Shown piece after piece: positions 38,316-47,234 of a DNA stretch of 64,000 nucleotides. Numbering within the stretch: the stretch's first letter is position 1; every line of letters starts with the position of its first letter. The notes below the pieces were generated by a model. The model ran no database searches, was not told the DNA's origin, and was given only the letters and a program-made list of their open reading frames with translations. The DNA is taken from NCBI GenBank assembly GCA_017304655.1, contig JAFKLY010000006.1:248001-312000 (forward strand), in the 5' to 3' direction. The position numbers and the translations under genes are program-made. This DNA comes from Sphingomonas sp. (GTDB taxonomy: Bacteria > Pseudomonadota > Alphaproteobacteria > Sphingomonadales > Sphingomonadaceae).

Positions 38316-38780
38316 ATGCAACCCCCCAAGCTCGAATATGCGTTCCAGATCGAAATCCAGCTGACCAAGCGCTATCGCTATGGCCCCACCACCTGGGGTC
38401 TGGAGCGCGGCTTCGTCGGCGTGCTGGGCGGCACAGTGAGCGGCCCCCGCTTCAACGGCAAGGTCATCCCGCACACGGGCGGCGACTGGCCGACGATCAA
38501 GTCCGATCACACGGTGCGCTTCGATGCGCGCTATCTGATCGAGGCCGATGACGGCGCGATCATCGAGCTGCGCAACACCGGCCTGCGCAATGGCAGCGCC
38601 GAGGTGCTGCAGCGCCTGCAGAATTACGAGCCGGTGAGCCCGGACGAATATTATATGGCGCTCACGCCCAGCTTCGATGCGCCCGAAGGGCCGCATGGCT
38701 GGCTCTCCCGCACCGTGTTCATCGGCAAGGCCGACCGGCGTGAGAATCACTCCGTCTTCACTTATTGGGCGGTGCTTTGA
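38316..38780 (+). CDS. DUF3237 family protein
   Basis: 154 residues, AAGGAG well placed before the ATG at 38316. It matches the DUF3237 layout, a beta-barrel of about 150 residues: FQIEIQL near the N-terminus, GGTVSGPRFNGKVIP, GGDWPTIKSD, a DARYLIEADDGAIIEL segment and YWAVL at the end. Function is unknown. Its stop overlaps the TTG start of the tannase-like gene. No signal peptide is seen. Confidence 0.9.
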   Translation: MQPPKLEYAFQIEIQLTKRYRYGPTTWGLERGFVGVLGGTVSGPRFNGKVIPHTGGDWPTIKSDHTVRFDARYLIEADDGAIIELRNTGLRNGSAEVLQRLQNYEPVSPDEYYMALTPSFDAPEGPHGWLSRTVFIGKADRRENHSVFTYWAVL

Positions 38781-40843
38781 GCCAGCGGCGGCACATCCTC
38801 GCCCTCGCGGCGACGATGGCCGCCGGTGTTCCGGCCCAGGCTGCGCAGGCAGCCGGGCCGGACGCGACCCGCTGTGCGCAACTCGCCGCCGCGCTGCCGG
38901 CGAGCGTGCAGGTGACTGTGGCGCGAGCGATTGCGCAAGCGCCGTGGCGCAGCCCCGTGTCGGCAACATCGCCGGAGGGGGCCATCGTCCGCGCGCCCTT
39001 CTGTCGCCTCGCCGGTATGATCGAGGGCGATATCGGCTTCGAGATCTGGCTTCCCGCCACGGACCGCTGGAACCAGCGCCTGCTCGGCGCGGGCGTGGGC
39101 GGCGAGGCCGGCTATTTCAATTATGCGGACATGGCGCGTGGCGTGAGCCAGGGCTTCGTCACGGCTTCAAGCGACACCGGCCATCGCCAGGGTGAGCGCT
39201 GGATCGACGATCCCCGCAAGGCAGAAAATTATTCCCAGCGCGCTTATCATCTCCTGACCCAGACCGCGAAGGCGGCGGCGCAGGCCTATTATGGGCGCGC
39301 GGCGCGCTTTTCCTATTTCATCGGCTGCTCCGGCGGCGGGCGTCAGGGCCTGCGCGAAATGCAGCTTTACCCTGCCGATTATGACGGCGCGCTGATCGGG
39401 GCGCCCGGGCAGGATGTCCCGTTGCTCGCCGCGCGGCTGCTCCAGGTCTACCTGACCCAGACGAGAGCCGGAGCGGCCGCGTTGACCAGCGCCGACTGGG
39501 ACGTCGTGGCGCGCGGCGCGGTCGCGTCCTGCGATGCCGGTGACGGGCTCGTCGATGGCGTCATCGCCGATCCGCGCCGCTGCGCGTTCACGGTCACGCA
39601 GCTTGCCTGTGCGCCGGGGCAGACCGCCGGCTGCCTGTCGGCCGGCAAGATTGCGACGGCGCAGGCGATCATCGCGCCGCTGACCGACAGTGCCGGGCGG
39701 CGCTACGATCATGGCCTGTTGCCCGGCATCACGGCGCGGCCTGGTGGCCTGCCGCCACTGCCGGTGCAGATGTTCGGTCAGGTCGTGCATCGCGATGCCG
39801 GCTGGAACCCGCAAAGTTTCGATATCGCCACGGATCTGCCTGCCGCACGCGCAGCCTTCACGACGATGGACGCGACCAGCCCTGACCTGTCCGCTTATGC
39901 CGCGCGCGGGGGCAAGCTGATGCTGTATCAGGGCTGGGTCGATGCCTCGGTGCAGCCCGAAGCGACCATCGGATTGTACGACGCGCTGCAAGGCGCGCCG
40001 GGCACGGACAAGTCGGCCTTTGCGAGGCTCTACATGGTCCCCGGAATGACCCATTGCCGGGGCGGCGACGGCACCGATGCCTTTGGCGGATCGGAAGATG
40101 TCGCGCCGAGTGGACATCCGGCCACGGACATGCTGGCCGCGCTCATCGGCTGGGTCGAGCAGGGCCGCGCACCGGGGCCGATCGTCGCCGCGCGCCGAAC
40201 CGCTGCCCTGAACGTGGACCGCACGCGCCCGCTTTGTCCCTATCCTCAGGAGGCCGTCGCTCGCGGCCGGGGCAGCATCGATCAGGCGTCCGGTTTCCGC
40301 TGTGTCGCCACCGCAACCGCGCAGCTCAGCGCGTCCTTTTCCGGGAGCAAGTCCATGACATCAGCCCAAGCAGGGGAGGGCGCTGCGCCGCTGTTTCCTG
40401 TCACTCGACCGATTGCTGCGGATGCCATTGCGTCGGCTGCGCAGACGAGCACGGCCGACTATGCCGCCCTCACCGCGCGCAACCGCGCGATCATGACGGA
40501 TTTTGTGACGCTGCTCTATGAGCGCCGCCAGCCGCGCGTCGCTTTCGAGAAATATGTCCACCCGGACTATAAGCAGCACAATCCCATCATCGCCGATGGG
40601 CGCGAGAATGCGCTCAAATGGCTGGAGCCGGTGTTCGCCAAGGCGACAACGGAGATCCAGGTCCGCCGCGTGCTCGTCGACGGCGATTATGCGACCGTCC
40701 AGATCATCGGGCGGATGGGCCCCGACGATCCGGGCAGCGCCATCATCAACATCTTTCACCTGAAAGACGGGCTCATCACCGAGCATTGGGATGTGACCCA
40801 GGCGATGCCCAAGGAGACCGCGAGCGGCCGACCGCTTGGTTAA
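38777..40843 (+). CDS. Tannase/feruloyl esterase fused to a SnoaL-like domain
   Basis: 688 residues from a TTG at 38777 that overlaps the DUF3237 stop (TTGA). Signal peptide with RR at the N-terminus (about 1-26). Tannase/feruloyl esterase domain to about residue 510, with the complete CS-D-HC set: Cys-Ser at about 184-185 in GCSGGG, Asp at about 389 in GWVD, His-Cys at about 426-427 in MTHC. Then a linker and a COG4922-type SnoaL domain (about 565-680) with YKQHNP and TEHWDV. The fusion is not usual for the family. An internal ATG at 40355 (GGGAG 8 bases before) could give a separate SnoaL product. Confidence 0.88.
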   Translation: MSQRRHILALAATMAAGVPAQAAQAAGPDATRCAQLAAALPASVQVTVARAIAQAPWRSPVSATSPEGAIVRAPFCRLAGMIEGDIGFEIWLPATDRWNQRLLGAGVGGEAGYFNYADMARGVSQGFVTASSDTGHRQGERWIDDPRKAENYSQRAYHLLTQTAKAAAQAYYGRAARFSYFIGCSGGGRQGLREMQLYPADYDGALIGAPGQDVPLLAARLLQVYLTQTRAGAAALTSADWDVVARGAVASCDAGDGLVDGVIADPRRCAFTVTQLACAPGQTAGCLSAGKIATAQAIIAPLTDSAGRRYDHGLLPGITARPGGLPPLPVQMFGQVVHRDAGWNPQSFDIATDLPAARAAFTTMDATSPDLSAYAARGGKLMLYQGWVDASVQPEATIGLYDALQGAPGTDKSAFARLYMVPGMTHCRGGDGTDAFGGSEDVAPSGHPATDMLAALIGWVEQGRAPGPIVAARRTAALNVDRTRPLCPYPQEAVARGRGSIDQASGFRCVATATAQLSASFSGSKSMTSAQAGEGAAPLFPVTRPIAADAIASAAQTSTADYAALTARNRAIMTDFVTLLYERRQPRVAFEKYVHPDYKQHNPIIADGRENALKWLEPVFAKATTEIQVRRVLVDGDYATVQIIGRMGPDDPGSAIINIFHLKDGLITEHWDVTQAMPKETASGRPLG

Positions 40844-40864
40844 GGTTTCAACAGAATAAATCAT

Positions 40865-40888
40865 ATTAAATACTTGTTTTAATTTAAT
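40865..40888. promoter_or_regulatory. AT-rich inverted repeat upstream of TonB receptor 2
   Basis: ATTAAAT (40865-40871) and ATTTAAT (40882-40888) are separated by 10 bases in a strikingly AT-rich 69-base gap. This marks a promoter or operator; no exact promoter hexamers could be fixed. Confidence 0.45.
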
Positions 40889-40912
40889 AATCAAAATTAG
40901 GGGAGAAGTGAA

Positions 40913-43516
40913 ATGTCTATCAGAACGGGACGTGGCCGGACCCAACAGGAAACGCTGTCGATCGCAACGCGCTTCGGCGCATCCGCCATGGCACTGGCCG
41001 GCGCGCTGACGCTCGCGGCCCTGATTCCGGCAAGCGCCGCACAGGCGCAGACCGCCGCGACTGCCGCCTCGGCAAGTGATGATGCAAGCAACGGCGACAT
41101 CATCGTCACCGCCCAGTTCCGTGAACAGAATGTCCAGCGCACGCCCATCGCCATCACCGCGATCAGCGCAGAAACGCTGGCGGCGCGCGGGCAGGTGAGC
41201 GTCGTGGACATTGCCGCCCAGGCGCCGAACGTGAACCTGCAGACCAACGCCCCCAATGGCCCATCGCTCCAGGCGCATATTCGCGGCATCGGCCAGACCG
41301 ACTTCAACTATGCCTTTGAGCCCGGCGTCGGCCTGTATGTCGACGATGTCTATTATTCGACGCTGACCGGATCGGTGCTCGACCTGCTCGACCTCGAGCG
41401 CATCGAGGTGCTGCGCGGTCCGCAGGGCACTCTCGCCGGCATGAATTCCATCGGCGGCTCGATCAAGCTCTACACCAAGAAGCCCGACGGCAGGAACGGT
41501 GGCTATGTTGAGGCGACCATCGGCGATTATGGGCGCCGCGACTTCCGCGGCAGCGCCGATTTCTCGATCGTGCCGGACAGGCTCGCGGTGCGGATCGCGG
41601 GCGTCTCGCGCAATCAGGACGGCTACGTGACTCGCTATGATTTCGCCTGCACGCATCCGACGCTGGCCGCGACCTACAACATCCCCTCGCAGGCGGAAGG
41701 GAAGAACTGCAAGCTCGGCACCGAGGGCGGCAAGTCCTACATCGCGCTGCGCGGCTCGGTGCGCTGGACGCCCAGCGACCGGCTGGAGATCAACATCAAT
41801 GGCGATGTGTCCAAGGACAATTCCGAAGCCGCGCCGCAGACGCTGCTCTATGTGGGTATGACCACGGCAACGGGCTATCAGGCCGGCACCGGCTCGATCG
41901 CCCAGACCTACCCGATGTGGTCGACCGCCGCGACCAATGGCCTGACGCTTTGGAACGCAGCCACGCAGACCTCGCCTTTCCTCTCCTACTCACCCTGGAG
42001 CGGCGCGGGAGACACGTTCACCAAAAGCCCCTATGTGAACTATGCGACCTATGCGAACGTGAAGCCCATCGACGGCTCGCCGCCCTATTCGGTGTCGCCG
42101 GTCAGCCAGGTGAGCGGCTGGGGCGTCTCGGCCAATATCGACTATGATCTCTCCGAAAAGCTGAAGCTCACCTCCATCACCGCCTATCGCAGCTATGATG
42201 CGGACTGGGTGCAGGACATCGACGCGACGAACCTGAGCAACGCGGTGCTCACCTACCACACCACCAACTGGCAGTTCAGCCAGGAGCTGCGCCTCGCTGC
42301 CAGCCTCTTCGAGAACAAGGTCGATCTGGTCGTCGGCGGCTTCTACATCAAGCGCAAGAGCACCTATTCCGGCACGGTCGATCAGGGACCGATCATCTTC
42401 TATGAAAATGATTCCATCCCGGCCAAGAACTGGGCGGCCTTTGCCAATGCTTCCTGGCGCATCACCGACAAGCTCGAGCTCAATGGCGGTATCCGCTATT
42501 CCGAGGAAGAGAAGACCTTCAACTTCGGCCGCGGCGGGCGCCCGGGGGCAACGGCTGCTCCCTATTTCCCGTGCGTCGTCAATGGCGTGAACTATGGCAA
42601 CGTCCACGTCGCCTTCTGCGGCCTCAATGGCGCGCAGGGCAATTATTCGGGCAGCAATGTCGATTATCGCGGCATCCTCCAGTATCAGTGGACGCCGAGC
42701 GTGATGACCTATGCGAGCATTTCGACCGGGTTCAAGGGCGGTGGCGTCAATCCCCGGCCTTATTATCCCGATCAGGCCCGCCCGTTCGATCCGGAGACGC
42801 TCACCGCCTATGAGCTGGGTGCCAAAACCTCTTTCTTCGATCGCAAGCTGCGCCTGAACGTCTCGGCTTTCGTGAACAAGTACAAGGACTTCATCGCCAG
42901 CGTCTTCTCGCGCACGGCGACGGCGCCCAATACCGGCTGCTTCTTCAACACGAGCGAGCTGAGCTGCTCCTTCTTCGTCAATGCCGGCAAGGCCACGCTG
43001 AAAGGCCTTGAGCTGGAAGTGCAGGCACAGCCGGTGCGCGGCTTCACGATCGACGGCTCGGCCAGTTGGCTGGACTTCAAGTATAACGCGCTGTCCGGCT
43101 GTGCGGTCGGCGTAACCCCAGGCTGCACGGCTCCCGCCGGTGGTCTGGGCGCCGGTATCACTTACGGCATGACGCTGCCTTACGCGCCCAAGCGCAAGTT
43201 CAGCCTCGGCGCCCAATATGTGATCGAGCTGGGTGACATCGGATCGCTGACGCCCCGCGTGGACTACAGCTATCAGTCCATGCAGGAAGCCAACACGATC
43301 AACAATGCGCTGGCCAAGATCCCGGCCTTCTCGCTGGTCAATGCCGGCCTGACCTGGAAATCGGCCGACGAAGACTGGCAACTGTCCGCGCAGGTCTCCA
43401 ACCTCACGAACGAGCTCTATTACACCGGCATCGGACAGAGCAACAACACGGCCATGGTCACCGGTGCGCCCGGTGCGCCGCGCCAGTGGTGGCTGACGCT
43501 CAAGCGCAAGTTCTAA
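40913..43516 (+). CDS. TonB-dependent receptor 2
   Basis: 867 residues. Signal peptide (ALIPASAAQAQ), TonB box-like DIIVTAQ at about 62-68, a plug with AHIRGIGQTDF and YVDDVYYS, LRGPQGTLAG, then a 22-strand barrel ending KRKF with final aromatic Phe. The PQGTL plug type is the large sphingomonad group associated with aromatic and plant-derived substrates. Upstream gap is AT rich; GGGGAGAA precedes the ATG. Followed by a hairpin and the hydrolase gene, so it probably takes up the substrate of the flanking esterases. Confidence 0.93.
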   Translation: MSIRTGRGRTQQETLSIATRFGASAMALAGALTLAALIPASAAQAQTAATAASASDDASNGDIIVTAQFREQNVQRTPIAITAISAETLAARGQVSVVDIAAQAPNVNLQTNAPNGPSLQAHIRGIGQTDFNYAFEPGVGLYVDDVYYSTLTGSVLDLLDLERIEVLRGPQGTLAGMNSIGGSIKLYTKKPDGRNGGYVEATIGDYGRRDFRGSADFSIVPDRLAVRIAGVSRNQDGYVTRYDFACTHPTLAATYNIPSQAEGKNCKLGTEGGKSYIALRGSVRWTPSDRLEININGDVSKDNSEAAPQTLLYVGMTTATGYQAGTGSIAQTYPMWSTAATNGLTLWNAATQTSPFLSYSPWSGAGDTFTKSPYVNYATYANVKPIDGSPPYSVSPVSQVSGWGVSANIDYDLSEKLKLTSITAYRSYDADWVQDIDATNLSNAVLTYHTTNWQFSQELRLAASLFENKVDLVVGGFYIKRKSTYSGTVDQGPIIFYENDSIPAKNWAAFANASWRITDKLELNGGIRYSEEEKTFNFGRGGRPGATAAPYFPCVVNGVNYGNVHVAFCGLNGAQGNYSGSNVDYRGILQYQWTPSVMTYASISTGFKGGGVNPRPYYPDQARPFDPETLTAYELGAKTSFFDRKLRLNVSAFVNKYKDFIASVFSRTATAPNTGCFFNTSELSCSFFVNAGKATLKGLELEVQAQPVRGFTIDGSASWLDFKYNALSGCAVGVTPGCTAPAGGLGAGITYGMTLPYAPKRKFSLGAQYVIELGDIGSLTPRVDYSYQSMQEANTINNALAKIPAFSLVNAGLTWKSADEDWQLSAQVSNLTNELYYTGIGQSNNTAMVTGAPGAPRQWWLTLKRKF

Positions 43517-43531
43517 GCCGAGGGGACGATG

Positions 43532-43569
43532 GCGTGGTGGGCAGAGGGACAAATCCCCACCCACCACGC
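43532..43569 (+). terminator. Hairpin after TonB receptor 2
   Basis: 10-bp perfect arms GCGTGGTGGG (43532-43541) and CCCACCACGC (43560-43569) with an inner GGG/CCC pairing in the loop. No T run follows, so partial termination or mRNA protection is possible. Confidence 0.5.
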
Positions 43570-43601
43570 TTCGTACAAACGCAGTTCAAAGGAGAGGACG
43601 C

Positions 43602-44531
43602 ATGGGCGCACGCCTGACTCTGACGACATGGCTGACGGCTGCATTGGCGCTCTCTGCGCCCGCCCTTGCCGCGCCTTCCGACAAGGGGCGCGGCCCCTAC
43701 CGCGTGGTGATGGAGACAAACGCAGGCCTCCCGCGCCAGACGGTCTACCGCCCGGCCAATCTCTCGGCGTTCGGCAAGACCAGGCTGCCGATCTTCGTGT
43801 GGGGTAATGGCGGCTGCGACAACGTCTCCAACCGCTACCGCTCTTTCCTGACCGACATCGCATCGCGCGGCTATCTGGTCCTGGCGCTCGGCCGTCCCGG
43901 GCCACGCTCGGTCGAACACAGTTGGCCGGAAGAAAACCCGACGCTGCCGGCAGGGCCAATCGACGTCAACGCGCCGGCCAATTCCTATCCCGAGGACATG
44001 ACCCAGGCGATCGATTGGGCTGTCGCGCAAAATGGTGCAGCGAACAGTCCGCTCAAGGGGCGCATCGACACCGGGAAGATCGCCGTCGCCGGCCACAGCT
44101 GTGGAGGCCTTCAGGCGCTGACACTGGCCGCGAGCGATCCGCGCATCACGACCACGCTCATGCTCAACAGCGGCGTGTGGGGCCTCGGCTCGGGCGGCTT
44201 GCCCGGCGCTGCGAAGGTGACGAAGGAAAGCCTGAAACAGATCCATGGCTCAATCGCGCTCATCAATGGCGAGACCGACGTGGCGCTCCCCAATGCCAGG
44301 GACGATTTCTCCCGCCTGAGCGGCGTTCCTGCCTTCCGCGCCGATCGCAAGGGAGTCGCCCATTCCGGCACCTATTGGCTGCCCCATGGCGGCGCTTTCG
44401 CAACGGTTACGGCCGCCTGGCTCGACTGGCAGCTCAAGGGGGACGCACGCGCCGCGCGCTGGTTCGCCGGTGCCGATTGTCGTCTGTGCACCGATCCGCG
44501 CTGGACCGTCGAACGCAAGAACATTCCCTGA
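43602..44531 (+). CDS. Secreted alpha/beta hydrolase
   Basis: 309 residues: signal peptide (about 1-23, ALAAP), an oxyanion-type WGNGGCDN, nucleophile Ser in AGHSCGG (about 168-174), acid Asp in NGETDVAL and His in the later WLPHGG. Cys pairs near the C-terminus (DCRLC) suggest a disulfide. The family resembles dienelactone hydrolase or PET hydrolase-like esterases; the substrate is unknown. AAAGGAGAGG precedes ATG 43602. It is followed by a secreted tandem-domain protein 37 bases downstream. Confidence 0.85.
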   Translation: MGARLTLTTWLTAALALSAPALAAPSDKGRGPYRVVMETNAGLPRQTVYRPANLSAFGKTRLPIFVWGNGGCDNVSNRYRSFLTDIASRGYLVLALGRPGPRSVEHSWPEENPTLPAGPIDVNAPANSYPEDMTQAIDWAVAQNGAANSPLKGRIDTGKIAVAGHSCGGLQALTLAASDPRITTTLMLNSGVWGLGSGGLPGAAKVTKESLKQIHGSIALINGETDVALPNARDDFSRLSGVPAFRADRKGVAHSGTYWLPHGGAFATVTAAWLDWQLKGDARAARWFAGADCRLCTDPRWTVERKNIP

Positions 44532-44568
44532 GCGCTGTCCCGCGCTCCCTTATACAGGAGAACCGCCG

Positions 44569-45567
44569 ATGATCCGCACGATCCCGCTGCGCCTCGCCGC
44601 GCTTGCCGTCACGCTCGCCGCGCCGCTCGCCCCTGTCTGGGCCGGGGCCGATCCGCGCGAGCAAGGGCAGCCGGTCCGCCCCGAATGTGACTCCGCCTGC
44701 CTGGAGGGCATGGTCAAGCGCTATATGGACGCATTGATCGTGCGCGACCCATCCCGCTTGCCCTGGGCACCCCGGGTCAAGTTCAGCGAGAACAATGTCA
44801 TGCTGCGCGTGGGTGACGGCGCCTGGAACACGGCCAACCGTCTCCACCCCGCGCCGCTGATCTTCACTGATCCGGCGACCGGGCAGGCAGGTCTCTTTGG
44901 CGTGATCGATCAGCGCGGACAGCCCTCCTATTACGGGATGCGGCTGCGCGTGCAGGATGGGCGGATCAGCGAGGTCGAGACGCTGGTGAAGATGCCCGAG
45001 AAGGGCAAGGCGCCATCGCCGGCAGCGGGCGATCCGCTCGCCTACAAGCATTATCCGGAAATGTCGGCGATCCTGCCGCCCGAGAAGCGCACCGCGCGGC
45101 GGCGCATGATCGACCTCGCCAACGGCTATTTCAGTACGCTTCAGCTCAATGACGGGGTGTTGTTCACCACCTTCACCGACGACTGCCGGCGCCAGGAAAA
45201 CGGCTTTGAATCCGCCGGCAATCCCAAGTTCGAGCGGCCGGAAGGCAAGCTCTCCTGCGGAGAGCAGTTCAAGACCGGCAACTTCATCTTCGACAGTGCC
45301 GTGCGCGACCGCGACTATATGATCGTCGACGAGGCGCGCGGGCTTGTCCTGGCGCGCGCCAGCATCGACCATAGCGCCGCAGAGGAGATGGCCAGGCTCG
45401 CCGACGGCACGCCGATGAAGAGCTGGATCGAGAAGCCGGGCAGCCTCTCGATGCTGGAGCTGTTCCACATCACGGCGGGCAAGATCGACCGCATCGAGGT
45501 CGTCCATATCGACGTGCCCTACAAGATGCCGAGCGTCTGGCGTCGGGACGCGGACTTCCTGCCGTGA
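44569..45567 (+). CDS. Secreted DUF8021-like protein with two NTF2-like halves
   Basis: 332 residues: signal peptide (APVWA-GA), then two similar-looking halves. The first opens CDSACLEGMVKRYMDALIVRD, has LPWAPRVKFSEN and GDGAWNT. The second starts near residue 175 with ANGYFSTLQLND, FTDDCRRQENG, a CGEQFKTGNF and ends with RIEVVHIDVPYKMPSVW. This matches a SnoaL-like/DUF8021 type of domain by eye. Function unknown. CAGGAG lies well placed before ATG 44569. The stop overlaps the next carboxylesterase gene (GTGA). Confidence 0.75.
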   Translation: MIRTIPLRLAALAVTLAAPLAPVWAGADPREQGQPVRPECDSACLEGMVKRYMDALIVRDPSRLPWAPRVKFSENNVMLRVGDGAWNTANRLHPAPLIFTDPATGQAGLFGVIDQRGQPSYYGMRLRVQDGRISEVETLVKMPEKGKAPSPAAGDPLAYKHYPEMSAILPPEKRTARRRMIDLANGYFSTLQLNDGVLFTTFTDDCRRQENGFESAGNPKFERPEGKLSCGEQFKTGNFIFDSAVRDRDYMIVDEARGLVLARASIDHSAAEEMARLADGTPMKSWIEKPGSLSMLELFHITAGKIDRIEVVHIDVPYKMPSVWRRDADFLP

Positions 45568-47183
45568 ACCATCCCGAGCTGAGCCGGCGCGCGGCGCTGC
45601 TGGCTGGCGGCGGACTGGCTGCTGCGGCGTTGATCCCGGCCCCCGCCGAGGCGTGGGTGCCGAGCGAGGCGGCAACGACCGCCGGCCGCGTGCGCGGGAT
45701 TTTCTCGGGCGGCGCGCATGTCTTCAAGGGCATTCCCTACGCAGCCTCCACGCTTGCGACGCGCTTTGCCGCGCCCGCGCCAGTGACGCCCTGGCGGGGC
45801 GTGCGGCCCGCACTGCAATGGCCGGCCGAATGTCCGCAGCACAATCCGCCCCCAACCGGTGAGGTCGGCGCGCTCTTTGCGGTCAACAACGAGTATCAGG
45901 CGCCGCAGAGCGAGGATTGCCTGGCCCTCAACATCTGGTCGCCGGGACTGGCGGACGGCGGCAAGCGGCCAGTGATGGTCTGGCTGCACGGCGGTGGCTT
46001 CACCGTCGGCTCGGGCTCGTCCGAACTCTATGACGGCACGCGGCTGGCGGCGAAGGGCGATGTCGTCGTGGTGACGCTCAACCACCGGCTCAACCTGTTC
46101 GGCTATCTCTATCTGGCCGAGCTGTCGCCAGGCTTCGCGGATTCCGGCAATGCCGGCATGCTGGACATCATCGCCGCACTGCGCTGGCTGCGCGACAATA
46201 TCGCGGCCTTTGGCGGCGATCCCGGCAACATCACGATCTTCGGCCAGTCGGGCGGTGGCGCCAAGGTCTCGACCCTGCTCGCCATGCCCGCCGCCAAAGG
46301 CCTCTTCCACAAGGCCGTTGTCCAGAGCGGGCCGGGCGTGCGGGCCATCGAACCGGCCGATGCAAGCAAGATCACGGCTGAAGTGTTGCGCCGGCTCGGC
46401 CTCTCGTCGCGCGACTTAGGCAAGCTCGCGACAGTGCCTACCGCGCAGCTCGCGCGCATCCTCGCCATCAAGGGCAATGACGCGATGGGGCAGCTGCGAC
46501 TGGGACCGGTCGTGGATGGCCGCAACCTGCCGGGTCATCCGTTCGATCCCGCCGCGCCGGCCATTTCGGCCGATGTGCCGCTGCTGATCGGATCGACGGC
46601 AGATGAGACCACCACGATCTTCGGCGCGGGCGATCCCACCCTGTTTAGCCTCGGCTGGGCCGATCTCGCGCCAAGGCTGGCGCCTTTCCTCGGTCCTTTG
46701 GCCGCAGATGTGGTGCGCGAGTATCGCGCGCAGTCGCCGGAAGCCTCGCCGAGCAAGCTCTACAGCCTTATCATGGCGGACTTCATCATGCGGCGCGGGA
46801 CCATCGAGATTGCGGAGCGTCGCGCCGCCCTCGGCCATGCGCCGACCTTCGTCTACTGGTTCAACAAGGGATCGCCGCGCTTCGGCGGCAAATATGGCGC
46901 GCCGCACGGCATCGAGATTCCCTATGTCTTCGACACTGTCGATCTGGCCCGGCCGCTGCTGGGTGATGGCGCGGACCGCTATCCCCTGGCAGAAGCGTGC
47001 AGCGCGGCGTGGATATCCTTTGCCCGGCACGGCAGTCCCGCCGTCTCCGCCTTGCCGGCATGGCGGCCCTACACCCCGGTCGACCGTGCCACGATGGTTC
47101 TCGACGATCACAGCCGCCTCGCTGTCGATCTCAATCCCGCGATCCGTGGGACGCTGGCAAAGGTCCCTCGCTGGGTGTTCTGA
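45564..47183 (+). CDS. Type B carboxylesterase with twin-arginine-like signal (second copy)
   Basis: 539 residues, GTG start overlapping the preceding stop. The signal is LSRRAALLAGG, again twin-arginine-like. The core has LHGGGF, nucleophile Ser at about 229 in FGQSGGG, acid Glu at about 348 (STADETT) and His at about 448 (APHGIEIP). Same type as the esterase at 36683-38290 and clearly its paralogue by the FGQSGGG and PHG(M/I)E elements. It should hydrolyse an ester in the periplasm. It converges with the SMP-30-like gene. Confidence 0.92.
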   Translation: MNHPELSRRAALLAGGGLAAAALIPAPAEAWVPSEAATTAGRVRGIFSGGAHVFKGIPYAASTLATRFAAPAPVTPWRGVRPALQWPAECPQHNPPPTGEVGALFAVNNEYQAPQSEDCLALNIWSPGLADGGKRPVMVWLHGGGFTVGSGSSELYDGTRLAAKGDVVVVTLNHRLNLFGYLYLAELSPGFADSGNAGMLDIIAALRWLRDNIAAFGGDPGNITIFGQSGGGAKVSTLLAMPAAKGLFHKAVVQSGPGVRAIEPADASKITAEVLRRLGLSSRDLGKLATVPTAQLARILAIKGNDAMGQLRLGPVVDGRNLPGHPFDPAAPAISADVPLLIGSTADETTTIFGAGDPTLFSLGWADLAPRLAPFLGPLAADVVREYRAQSPEASPSKLYSLIMADFIMRRGTIEIAERRAALGHAPTFVYWFNKGSPRFGGKYGAPHGIEIPYVFDTVDLARPLLGDGADRYPLAEACSAAWISFARHGSPAVSALPAWRPYTPVDRATMVLDDHSRLAVDLNPAIRGTLAKVPRWVF

Positions 47184-47234
47184 CGGCGACCATAGCGTTT
47201 TCGTCGATCGAGCGTTGCCCGCGCTTGTAAGGAC

